This document shows positions 46,329 through 57,533 of a DNA stretch of 64,000 nt, one piece after another. A model generated the notes under the pieces. That model saw only the letters and a program-made list of their open reading frames with translations, did no database searches and was not told where the DNA came from. Position numbers and translations under genes: made by a program. The DNA is from Anaeramoeba flamelloides (taxonomy: Eukaryota > Metamonada > Anaeramoebidae): contig JANTQA010000026.1 of assembly GCA_027625915.1 (NCBI GenBank), positions 3,038,001 to 3,102,000 of the forward strand, in the 5' to 3' direction. Every line of letters starts with the position of its first letter. The first letter of the stretch is position 1.

Positions 46329-47611
46329 TTAATAATGATTATTTCCTCTTCCTCTTCCACCGCTGTTTCTTCTATTACCTCTACCTCTTCCGCCGCTATT
46401 TCTTCTATCACCTCTTCCTCTTCCGCCGCTATTTCTTCTATCGCCTCTTCCTCTTCCACCACTGTTTCTTCGATCACCTCTTCCTCTACCTCTTCCACCG
46501 CTATTTCTTCGATCACCTCTTCCTCTTCCTCTTCCACCGCTGTTTCTTCTATTACCTCTTCCTCTTCCTCTTCCACCGCTATTTCTTCGATCACCTCTTC
46601 CTCTTCCGCCACTGTTTCTTCGATCACCCTTTTCGGTTTGTTGGAAATTTCTTTTTCTTTCATTTTTAGGGGAAGATTTTTCCATTTCCATTTCCATTTC
46701 CTTTTCGTCAGAGCTATCAGAGTCATCTGAATCGTCTGAGTCGTTAGGTTCGTCATTATCTTCAGTTTTTTTCATTTCAATAACCTTTTCAACAATATCA
46801 GTTTTTTTCTTCTTAATTTCTTCATCATCTTCTTGTTGATCTGAAGATTTTTCTTCTTCCTCCTTTTCTTTACTTTCTTCAGAACTTGATGAAGAACCAA
46901 GTCCTTGTTCCTTAGCTAATTGTTGGTATAACATATATTCTTCTGAATTAAGATCAGAATCTGATTCACTTGATTCCAAAGGTGGATCAATACAAATAGT
47001 GAGATGTGCACTTGAGGATCCATTTCCTTTAATTCTAAAACAAACTTCTTCTCCTTTAGAATTCATATTTTAAAAATGTCGTTGGATATTCAATTTATTG
47101 GAAAGAGTTTGTGAAGAGAGAAGGGTAGTATTTGGAAGGAAAAAAAAAAAAAAAAAAAAAAAGTAAATTTGAGAATCGTAAAAATACGTAATCGTTTTAA
47201 AATAAAAAATAATGGGTTTTTGTTCTTTTTCTTTTTTTTGTTTTTCTTGTGGTTTGGGATCTTCAATAGGAAAACAAATGTAAAGGTTAAAAAAAAATTA
47301 TCTCGCATTTGATAAAGGCGAAGGGGTGAATGAAAAGAAAGCAATTTAAAAAATTGTAATAATAGCCAACCCAAAAAAGAAAAGATGAATTTACCTTTAT
47401 AAAAAGTAAGATCTGCATGGAAATTTTCCATAACACCTTGTCTTAAAGTACAAATAAGGAAATCTTGTTTTTCTTTAATTAAATAGAGAGATACGTATTC
47501 GCCAGATTTGGCAGAAGGATCAAGAACAACATTTAAAACTCGTAAAACAGATTCTACAACAGTTTTTTGTTTTTTTTTTGGAACAACAACTAATCCAAAG
47601 ACACCAAACAT
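46329..47611 (-). CDS. Nucleoplasmin-like histone chaperone with acidic tract and RGG tail
   Basis: Two exons, 47611-47395 and 47053-46329, across a 341-bp intron (GTAAAT..CTAAAG) give 313 residues; the join reads FYKG-EEVCFRIKG. Residues 1-97 fit the nucleoplasmin-like beta-sandwich found in FKBP39-type proteins and HD2 deacetylases: MFGVFGLVVVP, EYVSLYLIKEKQDFLICTL, then a hydrophobic strand and HLTICIDPP. Residues about 97-200 are Asp/Glu/Ser-rich, as in histone-binding tracts. Residues 215-313 hold eight repeats of RRNSGGRGRG. This suggests a nuclear or nucleolar chaperone that binds basic proteins through the acid tract and RNA through RGG. The RRNS in each repeat fits basophilic-kinase sites. 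The combined architecture is unusual. Confidence 0.8.
46335..46630 (-). repeat. Coding minisatellite (RRNSGGRGRG units)
   Basis: Eight units of 33 or 39 bp, differing by addition of an RG pair and by Asp/Asn at one position. Synonymous differences between units show that they are not all recent copies. Confidence 0.85.
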
Positions 47612-50600
47612 AAGATTTTATAAATTTAAGATAATAATAAAAGAAAAAAAAATGAAAATCTAATATTATTACATTTTGAATGATTATGTAATGTAATATC
47701 TGAAAAGTTTTGGAAACCAAAGATCACAGACTCTCAACCAGTCAGGAAATCTTTGGGACACTCTCAAATGTCATTAATAGTTCCACAAAAAAATAAAACA
47801 ACAAATATCCTCCTTAAACTGAAAGTAACCCGTGAATCGCAAAAGAAAAGGAAAAAAATTTTCATTCAGCTTGTAAATAAAAAGAAGAAGAAAAGAAGAT
47901 TTTAAGAAATCTTGAAAGTTGCTAATTCTAAAAGGAAAAAAAGAATATCACTGGTTTGTTGATTTAAATAGTTTAACTTTTGATTTTGATCTTGAAAATA
48001 ATTTTTGTTTGAAAAACTGAATATCGAATAATAATAAATTTATATATCAACAAAAAACAAAATTATTAGTTATAGTTCTCCAAGATGAGGAAATCAACAA
48101 ATTATAATTTTAGATTTTTAAGGATTATACGTTTTTCAAGGCTAGTGAATACTCGTTTTAAGTGTAGAAATATATTTATTGACTTAAAAGATAGTTAAGT
48201 CAAGGTATGTTGATAAAATTGAGAATTAGGGTTTTTTTGTTAAAAAAATTTTCAGTTGGTAAAACAATTGTTTGGGGGATTTAACCTCTTTATCATTTCA
48301 AACTGTAATTCATTCTACGACACTTCAAAATATAGAATCCGTTCTCTTTCCTTTTCAATGTTCCAAACTTTGATTCTAAGTTGTTGAATTTTCAATTTTG
48401 TGATTGATTTTGTTGGATGAGATCTAAGAGTAATAATGTTTTTTTATTTGATCGATTTTTTTGAGTTAAAAGTTTCCCCTTTACACTCCCACACGAAAAA
48501 AGTTCTAAATAGAAAAGATAATTTCTCAATTTTATTTGGTTAATTTTTTTTCTGAATCAAAATATCAAAGAAAAAGATAATAAAAAAAGATAAAAAATTA
48601 AAAAATTCTTTTTTTATTTATTTTTTTTTTAATTTCTTTTTTGTATCAAGTAACTATTTATTTTCCTTTGTTTTTAGGATTTTGTTTATTTGAGTTGGTT
48701 GGAACCTTTACCCAATGATCGTACCAATAATTAGAAATTTTAAGACTGGATTACTTGCTATTAGGCAGTGATTTGTGTTTCATTGCACTAGTCTTTAAAT
48801 GAACTTACCTTTGAATGAACTGTTATGTCGTTGAATGGCTATTCAAATATAAAAATTTCTAATTCTTTTTTTGGCAGTAAATTGAAAATTGGTGGTGTTT
48901 TATTCGAGGTTGGAAATATATCAGTTTTTGTGTTATACATAAAGGGATCTATAATTTGAAAATCGAATTTTTGCAATTAGTTTCGAATTTTTACAACTTT
49001 AAAGAAATTCGAAAGTAAAAGGAATTCAACCTTTTTTGTTGTTAGTTTAAAAATCTGGTTTCATGTTTAATGAAATTAAATCTGAAAATTGTAATTTTTT
49101 TGCAAAAATAAAGTATTAAAACTTTTTTAACAATTTTAATATCAAAATTAAACTGTTTGATGAAAATACAAAAAGTCCAAGATCATTCCCAAATAGAAAA
49201 TTTTTGAAACCTAAAATTCAAATTTTCCTCTCAATTTTGAAAATATAAAATCTCATAAATCATCACTGCTAGTCATATCCAAACTATTTTGAATCACCAG
49301 ATAGATTATTCCAAGAATACGAAGATACTTGAAAAAGATTGTGATATGACTTGCGGAGATAATCAAAAAAAAACATTTTTAAATTTACCTTATTTTGTTC
49401 GAAAATTCATTCAAGTTTTTTGATCAATTAATGATTTTATATAATTTTAAATGATATAATATTTTTTTTACTTTAATGTTTTACTTATTTTTCTTCTTCT
49501 CCTTTTTTTTTCATTTAGTAAATTTTCTTTGATTACTCCTTTCTCACAATAAATAGATTTTATATAATTTTCAACCAAAATCCTTAAAAATCCTATATTT
49601 GTAATATCTTTACTTTCCTTTAATTGGAATTCTTAAATCTCATTTTTGTTGGCTAGGGTAATACTTTCTATCCCACGCAGATCATCAAGTATGAATAGTC
49701 CCTAATGGCTTTGAATTATTCGTTTATATCAGCAAAGTTTTTTTTTCTACAACACCAAAAAGCAGTTTGAATGCAACTTTGAGGTCGTAGTTTTAGATGA
49801 TTGGTGATCGAAATTTTGATGTGTTTTCACTTAATCTAACTCTTTTCGTACATTCTATAGTCTAGTTTGGATTTTCTCTTCGGTTTTTCTTCCTATTCTT
49901 CTTACTCTAAGCCTTCTTTCTAACTCTTTTAAACTTTGTGTTGTTATAAAAAAAGATGAGGGTTTAAATAATCAAAATTTTATAGTGTGAAAGCACCATC
50001 AATATTCAGATCAAGGATTGGTATTAACATCTTTTTTGTACCTCCCTGAATTGATTTGATGGGAGTTCAATAATGATTGCCGTGGGTCTGTGTGGTTTCA
50101 ATTAATTTTTGATCAATCCGATCTTGTACAAATTGTTCGTTGCTGAAATAATAGAAATGAATACCATCTTTTTCTCCTTTTCTTGGTTTTATTGTTGTGT
50201 GTGAAATAGAAAATGAAAACTGGCTTGTTTTTTTCTTCATTAAAGTTTTTAAAAGTGTTGATTTTCTTTTTGAGAGATTTTTTTTTTGGAAGGTTTTTTT
50301 CTGTTTGTTTTGTTAAACAAATTAAAATATTAAAAAGAAGAAAAAATTCTTTTCAAAAGATAAGAAATAGAATATAAATCTTGAAAAAAAGACTATTAAT
50401 TCATGAAAAACATACCACAGTCAGATGGATCATATATGGGTAATGGCTTTGGGCGGATTTCAGTTAAATTATGTATAAATTAAAAGAAATAGTGGCCTAA
50501 AAAGGAAATTTTGTAAAAAATTGATCTTTCTTAATATATTTTTGTTTTCAAAGAATAATTAGAAGGGATGAAGAACCTTTATAATTTATTAAAAAAACAT

Positions 50601-50697
50601 GAAACATCACAGATATTTGTTGAAAAGAATAATCGCATACAACAAATTAATAATTCTTATTTATTATAAACTATCTTTCAATATAATTGAAGAATTA
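47612..50697. other. Intergenic, no supported gene
   Basis: Holds the structured island 48730-48863. A slightly GC-richer stretch at 49640-50200 reads DGIHFYYFSNEQFVQDRIDQ on the minus strand, with stops nearby. That could be an exon or relic, but I cannot link it to a gene. Confidence 0.35.
48730..48863. ncRNA. Candidate structured RNA or foldback (three-way fold)
   Basis: The outer arms ATTAGAAATTTT (48730-48741) and AAAATTTCTAAT (48852-48863) are perfect inverses. Inside are two hairpins: AAGACT..AGTCTT (48742-48795) with an inner GCAGTGA..TCATTGC, and TTTGAAT..ATTCAAA (48810-48847). The interior is less AT-rich than its surroundings, a usual mark of structured RNA in AT-rich genomes. The strand is unknown; a small MITE is an equal possibility. 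Confidence 0.3.
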
Positions 50698-51990
50698 AAA
50701 TTCAAATTTCAAGAAAAATATTTTTAATAATTGAATTTATCTATTATAATATAAAAATTTTGATTTTAATAGTCAATACTCTACTCAAGAGATATTTATT
50801 TTTTGTATAAAAATAAAAGAAAAAAAAATAAAAAAAATAATAAAAAAAAATTGGGACATTTATTTTGAAATAAACATTACATAAAAAAATAGAAAATTTA
50901 AAAAATTAAAAAAACCTATTTATCGATTCTCCTTCCATTTGAATAACTAAATCTAATCTCTTTTTCATATTTGAAACCAAATTTTGCATTAATTCATCTG
51001 TTACTTCTTTCTAATTTTTTATTTTCATTTTCCATTTTAACAAAACACTGTTGAAAAAATAAAAAAAGAGAAAAAATTATTTATTTGCAAACTTTTCATT
51101 GTGAGAGAAAAAACTTCAATACAATATAAAGGTAATTCAAAATTCAACTGTAAGATGGGCCATTTATTATGAAATTTAGTTTATTTGGTTAATATTTGGA
51201 AACATTTTTAGCTTTATATTCTCTTTTTTTCTCTTTTTACAGAGAAGTTTTCAAGAAACCAATTGTTATTTTTGATGTTATTTTATTTATCTGGTACTTT
51301 TTTATGGATATATTTGCGTCCAATTAATAATCGTAAAGAAAATAAAGATTTCAGAAGATTTGAAACAAAGAAAATCATTTTGAATTTTATCACCTTTAAT
51401 GTATGAATAATAAACAAGATGCTGTTTGAATTAAAATATAATGTAATTGGGAATAAATATTATTAGTGAGCTATATGTTCAAATTTCTCTAAAAAATCGA
51501 TTGGGAAAGTAAACTAAATTTCATAATAAATGGCCCACCTTACCTTTGGATAATGAATTGCTTTTGTATCGTTTTGAAGTTTTTCCTCTCACAATGAAAA
51601 GTTTGCAAATAAATCATTTTTTCTCTTTTTTATTTTTTCAACAGTGTTTTGTTAAAATGGAAAATGAAAATAAAAAATTAGAAAGAAGTAACAGATGAAT
51701 TAATGCAAAATTTGGTTTCAAATATGAAAAAGAGATTAGATTTAGTTATTCAAATGGAAGGAGAATCGATAAATAGGTTTTTTTAATTTTTTTAAATTGT
51801 CTATTTTTCATGTAATGCTCCATTCAAAATAAATGACCCAATTTTTTTTAACACTTTTTTTTTATTTTTCTTTCTTTTATTTTTAGACAAAAAATAAATA
51901 TCTCTTGAGTAGAGTATTGAATATTAAAATCGAAATTTTTATATTATAATAGATAACTTCAATTATTAAAAATATTTTTATTTAAAATTT
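50698..51990. mobile_element. 1.3-kb palindrome carrying Tc1/mariner transposase C-termini
   Basis: Left arm 50698-51183 and right arm about 51515-51990 are inverted copies of roughly 90% identity around a 331-bp centre. Each arm encodes, pointing outward, a Tc1-type C-terminus: VTDELMQNLVSNMKKRLDLV, then IQMEGESIN (intact relatives end NLVDSMPRRVQAVIKAKGG). The arms abut the centre at GGGCCATTTATTATGAAATT and its inverse. A related GGGCCAATTATTATGAA lies at 52001. The centre shows no clear frame. Confidence 0.7.
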
Positions 51991-52956
51991 GATTTTTAAT
52001 GGGCCAATTATTATGAATGATAGTTTCGTACTATTTGTGGATCCCATTAATTAAAAATGATCTACATATTAGTAAAAAAATACAAGAATTTCACAAAAAA
52101 ATCTGTATTTCACCTCAAATTTTAAGGTTGAATAATCAATTTGTACAGTCTTCAAAGTTCTGAAATATTTCTCTAAAATTTCTGGAAAGGTAGATTAGGT
52201 CGTTAAAAAATTCAGTTTTGGAAAAATGAAATAAGATTTTTTTCACCAATTATTAATGAAATCTTGAAAATATCGTGGGTATGAAATTAGCTTTGTGAAA
52301 AAGCAAATAAAATTAATTGGTCTTTTGGTTTTTATGCTAATGATTATTGAGTTAATCTTTGAAATTAAAAAAATAGAAAAATTAGTTAATTTTAGAGATT
52401 CTAATTTGAATTATTCAATATGGAACACTATTATTTTTGACTCATGTCTTTAGATTGGATTGGAAAGTAATAAATAAAAAATTTCCATAATAGACAATTA
52501 TTAAATTGTGATCCTTCCGTATAAAAACTAATATTTTATTCTTTAATAATATTTTGGGATACATTTTTTAGAGTCACTGAAATCAAAGAAGCTTTTTAGT
52601 TATGTAATACAAATAGTATTTACACCATTGGTGACAATAGAATTTGATTTTAGACGAATCTATGGTTGAATCTAATCCAGAATGATTATCATTTTCAATT
52701 CGAAAAACTTGGTAATTTTATTTTTATTTTTTTTTAAAAAGTTTCAAACAACTTTGATCGAAATTAAATTTAACACAAACAAAGAGTATTGGGGGAAACT
52801 TTATTAATTTAACATTGAGTCTAAATTTAAACCACTTTTATTTCTCCAACATTCAATGGTACATTCTTACTTTTTTTTTTTCTGAAATTCCTTCTTTGAT
52901 TGAAAATTTAAAACATCTTCTCACTAATGATATTAATAGGAAATAGAAATCCAAGA
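51991..52956. other. Intergenic or unseen 5' exons of the next gene
   Basis: AT-rich. A short stretch near 52880-52940 reads SEIPSLIENLKHLLTND and could be an upstream exon, but the junction to 52957 cannot be fixed. Confidence 0.3.
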
Positions 52957-53869
52957 AACAAAAAATGATCAATTACAAACAGAAAAGGTAAAAGAAAAAG
53001 AAAAAGGAAAAGGAAAAGAAAATGAAAATGAAAATGAAAAAGAAAAAGAAAACGAAATTGAAAAAGAACAAGAAAAAGAAAAAGAAAAAGAAATTGAAAA
53101 ACATACCAAAAGTTTTTTCAAGGACGATCTTGTTATAGGTAACTTTTTTAAAACAAATTCTTTTGAATAAATGCTAAAATTCAAAACCAAACATTTCCAA
53201 AAAGAAGAAAGAAAAAACAAAAAAAAAAAATTATTCAAAAAATTACTTTAATAACGTATAATTTTCTTCTGTTTATTTGAATTTCATAACCGCATCGAAT
53301 AGTACAAAAAGTTTGCGAACCAAGAAGATCTGGTCGATTAAGAACGAAAACAAAAAAAAATTATAATGAAAGGGAAATGCTAAAATCGTTTCTTGACATT
53401 GATTCAGGATTTGTACCAAATTTCCAAGGGTTTGAAGATTCTGATGAAAAATATTCTTTAGAATTAGACGAAGAAGTTGATGAAGATTCGGAGGAGTTCA
53501 AACATTATTCAAAGGAGCGAAAAGAAAAAACAAAAAAAAAGAAACCCAAAAAAAAAACAAAAAAAAAAACAAAAAAAAAGAGTACAAATAAGGGTACCAA
53601 AAAGAGGAGAAAAAGGAAGATTGTGGAAGAATTAATCTACGAAGACGAAGAATCTGATGAAGACCTCGGGGCTGAAGAAGAGAGAGGTTTGTATTTTTTG
53701 TTTCTTGACTTTTTATTTTTCAAAACAATTCCAAACCCCTTGCTTTTGGATTACAGGAACCTTACTGAATATTTCTGAAATTGAGATTATTATTAAGATT
53801 GCTGATAAATTGGAAATAGTGCAAAAATTTTTTTGTTCAAGTCCCATTATGGGAATTTATTCAAACTGA
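52940..53869 (+). CDS. Charged nuclear-type protein, 5' end unresolved
   Basis: Exons about 52940-53138, 53303-53686 and 53757-53869, with introns of 164 bp (GTAACT..ATAG) and 70 bp (GTTTGT..TTACAG) that keep frame to a TGA stop. The first part is a Glu/Lys repeat (KEKEKGKGKENENE). Then come EPRRSGRLRTKTKKNYNERE, an acidic stretch (LELDEEVDEDSEE), a Lys-rich tract (about 30 residues), a second acidic patch, and a hydrophobic C-terminus (GTLLNISEIEIIIKIADKLE, then FFCSSPIMGIYSN). Alternating acid and base is typical of chromatin or RNA-processing proteins. No domain is recognised. The RRSGRL..KKNY motif resembles the stretch upstream of the CHD start. No in-frame ATG is visible at the start, so at least one 5' exon is missing. 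Confidence 0.55.
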
Positions 53870-54082
53870 GTTGTGAATAATGATGTAGAAAGAACGCTTT
53901 GGTTTAAATAAAAAGAAACCTTGCTCATTTAGTTGACTGTTAATAAAATAAATCTAACAACAATTTCATTCAACTTTCCATAAAAACCATGAAAAGTATT
54001 AAAACAAATCCACAAAGAAATCAATTCTAAAAAGGTAAATTATATTTAAAGTTTGGTTTTATTTTTTTAACTAGATCCTTAA

Positions 54083-54254
54083 GGAACTAGTCTCTATTAT
54101 TTTTTTTTTTCACCATTTTCTAAATAAGGATTCCTTATCTAGAAATAAGTTTAATATTGAAAATAAACAGGGGCCTTTCAAATCTAAATAATTGGCAAAA
54201 AATTTTTTCAATCTCTATTAAATTTAGGTAAAAAATTTAATAGAGACTAGTCCC
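54083..54254. mobile_element. 172-bp MITE, TTAA flanked
   Basis: The left end GGAACTAGTCTCTATTA and right end TAATAGAGACTAGTCCC are inverted, each abutting TTAA (54079-54082 and 54255-54258). TTAA duplication points to a piggyBac- or Kolobok-type element. Non-coding. Confidence 0.75.
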
Positions 54255-54290
54255 TTAAAACATTTTTTTCGAAAGATGAATGTAAAATTT

Positions 54291-54403
54291 GGTTCCCTTT
54301 ATTTTTCAAACAATAGTATTTTAAATTTGTTAACTCAGATTTCAATCACTTTAATGGCACAGAACATTTCTAAAATACTATTGGTTGAAAAATAAAGGGA
54401 ACA
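54291..54403. mobile_element. 113-bp MITE-like inverted repeat
   Basis: GGTTCCCTTTATTTTTCAAA, then CAATAGTATTTTA, is matched by its inverse at 54371-54403, giving about 32-bp arms around a 45-bp loop. It lies 36 bp from the TTAA-flanked MITE. The target duplication is unclear. Confidence 0.6.
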
Positions 54404-54900
54404 AATTTCCTGTTTTTTAATAGGGATATCGCAAACCATAAGACAGATAGTTGTATTTTACATATTAAGTGTTTATGTTTATTTCTAAAGCTAACTATAG
54501 TGGTGTAAATAACCCATATTTTAAAAACCCTTGACCCATAACTAAAATTTAACTCATGTTTTTTTCCAAGGCTTGGGTATTTGGAGATAGGAATATACAC
54601 ATATACACATTACTTGGTTCATATTCAAATTGACTTTTCAGGTTAGATCTTGGATTAACGTAAAAGGTTTCAAAAATATTAAATGATTTTGTTTCAAAAA
54701 TTTCGCCGTATTTACAAATTTTATCAAAAGAATAAAATTAAATTTTTTATATAAAATCAAAAAAATGATCTTTTTCTCATTTTTTTTTGTCAAAAAATTG
54801 CAATTTAATCTTTTAATATCTTCTCAATTCTTTTTTAAAAATAAAAAAAAGACCCCCTTTTTTTTGTTTATATGCTGTTGCTATTCTATTGGTATGTCTT

Positions 54901-55069
54901 AATATACGGGTATAAGGCTTTATTGAAATGGATTGGATAGAGAACTATCCAATCTATTAAAGAGAGAATTTTGAAGTGACTAAATTTGAGACTTCTGATT
55001 GAAAGAGTATCTAGAAGATAAAGCCATGAGAAGTATTTGAATCTTAATTTAGTTTTCTAAAAAAAAAAG
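54901..55069. repeat. 165-bp direct repeat, copy 1
   Basis: Runs from AATATACGGGTATAAGGC to TTTAGTTTTCT plus an A run, and is about 96% identical to 55320-55488. It contains a perfect stem ATTGGATAG-AGAA-CTATCCAAT. The minus strand is open (KLRFKYFSWLYLLDTLSIRS, then LKFSHFKILSLIDWIVLYPI), so it may derive from a coding sequence. Confidence 0.75.
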
Positions 55070-55319
55070 AAAGAATAAAAAATTAAGAAGAGGTGAAAAA
55101 ATGATAGAAAGAAAAGAATGAAGAGTGTAGAAAATAAAGAGGTTTAAAATAAGTTGTTGTTTGAGAGGTGTCTGAAGTATTTTGGGTTGGATGAATTATC
55201 ATCAGGTTTTATTTAGTTTTAAGCTCCTTTTTCCTAATGGCATGTTGAGTCATGTTGGTCAGAAAGTATTCTATGGTAATATTGTAGATATCTTTTGTGT
55301 TCATTTTCCTCAATAATTC

Positions 55320-55488
55320 AATATACGGGTATAAGGCTTTATTGATATGGACTGGATAGAGAACTATCCAATCTGTTAAAGAGAGAATTTTGAAGTGACT
55401 AAATTTGAGACTTCTGATTGAAAGAGTATCTAGAAGATACAGTCATGAGAAGTATTTGAATCTTAATTTAGTTTTCAAAAAAAAAAAG
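55320..55488. repeat. 165-bp direct repeat, copy 2
   Basis: Differs from copy 1 by about six bases over 160, while the 250 bp between them is unrelated. On the minus strand the frame continues past the repeat (ELLRKMNTKDIYNITIEYFL) toward 55200. Here too the repeat ends in an A run. Confidence 0.75.
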
Positions 55489-57440
55489 ATAAATATGGGG
55501 ATAATGTTATATTAAAGAATTTGTTTTAATAAATATAAACATCCAAATTTGATTAGAATATTGTTAAAACCAACTCCCAGCTCACTATTTTTGTTCAACA
55601 AACCCCCATAATTTTTTGTTAAAAATTGAAAAAAAAATAAAAATATTTTCAACGTTTTATTATTTTTTAGTTACTAAAAATCAAATTAATTGAAAGATCA
55701 TTCCAAAAGAGGGGTGAATTAACTTGTTTTTATCAGAAATTCAAATAAATCAAGAAAACCAATTCTATTTTTATTTTTTTGGAAAAATTGAAATTTCATT
55801 TAAAATTTTTTCTTTAAAAAATACAACTCCTTTTTTCTGTATCAAGTGGAACATACACCACCAAAACAAAACAATTTTAAAACCAAAATTGAAATTCAAC
55901 TAAGCTTTCTATGAGTTGAGAAAATAAATTTCTCTTTTTTGTTATTTTCTTCAACCAAAAAAAGATAAAATCTAATTACTACCAATCATTCAAGTTACAA
56001 ATGGTTTTATTTCCAATGTTTATTTGTAATTTTTAAAGACCACTTGGTAATAAATAATCCCAAAAAGTAAATCTCATTAATGAAAATGAGTACCAAACCC
56101 CCAATGTCTATTAAAGATTTAATTTTTTAAATAGAAATTTTTACTTTAAAAAAAGCAATTAAAGATGATTTTCCAGTCTTACTCTAAACTAAATAATGTT
56201 TTGTCCTTTAGAATTTGAAATTAAAATGGTATTTTTCCAAAAAAATTATTCTAAAAAAAATAAATACCTTCTTATGTTTCGAAAAATTGTAGTATTTCAA
56301 GGCATTTAGTTTTTCAAAACAAATCTATTTTGTATAAATCTCTTATGATCAAAAAATCGAGTATCTAAACTTTTTTAACCTTTTTAAATTCAAATTTCAA
56401 CAAGTAACTCTTCATTGAATTCCAAATTAATAGATTTTTAATTATATTTTGTCAATAAGCAAAAAATGTTTCAGTTTATTATCTTTGGAAAAATTTTTTC
56501 TTTATTAGTTTATTGATCAACAATTCACATTCAATTTTTAATAATAACACAAGAGTCAATATTATTATTGGTATCAATTACTGGAAATTAGAAAAAATAA
56601 AAAATACCGAAATTGTAGCGAAAGACATATGTTTCTTTTATTTCTACAGAGATTCAATATTTTTTAAATAAGTTAAATTTTTGGAATGTATTAAAGTTCA
56701 AAACATGGGCTTAGTTACAGTTACACCACTGCACATTGGAAATTTTTTTTTTAAGGTATTGTAATAATTATATATTTTGTGTTTTATCAAAAAACATGAA
56801 CTTTAAATTGAACATATACGTTGAATAACCTTTATTTTGAAAAATGAACTTTTTTCAAAACCAAATAGCTAATTTTTAATCATTTTAAATATAATTAAAG
56901 AATAAACATCACTTAGAATAAAGAAGCAGACATTCAAGAAATTCTTTATATGTTTATAATTAAAAAAAAATATTATTATCACTTTCCAGTTCATAAAATA
57001 AAAATTTTTATTTCAAGTTCCCATATATTTTTCGTATTCTTGGTTGAAAAAAATACCAAGTTCTTCTTCTAAAAAAGATTCAAAAGGAAAACCCAACAAA
57101 TTAAATTGAATACCCAGAGGAAATATATTAACCCCATGACGCTCTATTACGCTCTATAGCACCCCCACTTAAACTTAAATTACTTTTCAGAAATTTAAAC
57201 CCTAAACTAAAGTTTTTTTTTAATGAGACACATTACTTTTTTTTTTTTTTTTTCGGTAAAATTAATAAAAGTTAATTATAACGAATCGGAAAAATTTTAA
57301 TTGATATTCAATATTTTCAAATAAACACATATTTATACTTAATTACCCTTTTCTAAAACCTGATTTGTATAATTTTAATTTTAATTTTTTCGATTATTTA
57401 TTATGATTTTTTTGAAAACTCAATTCTATATTATAAAGAA
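55489..57440. other. Upstream region of the CHD gene; no exon identified
   Basis: AT-rich with short C-runs. The CHD frame is open upstream of its first ATG to about 57441, so a 5' exon should lie here or further left, but I could not find it. Confidence 0.4.
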
Positions 57441-57533
57441 CCCCCAACACATAAAAGAACTTCTAAAAGATTAAGTAAGAAAAATTATGATTTTAAACAG
57501 CTATCACTTTCTGGACAATATTCAAAATATCAA

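Noticed and set aside
46280-46756. Overlapping Glu/Val-rich and Ser-rich frames
   Set aside because: They are alternate readings of the RGG minisatellite in the nucleoplasmin-like gene.
54901-55488. Direct repeats as long terminal repeats of a small retroelement
   Set aside because: Only about 250 bp of unrelated DNA lies between them, with no primer-binding site, polypurine tract or coding remnant of such an element.
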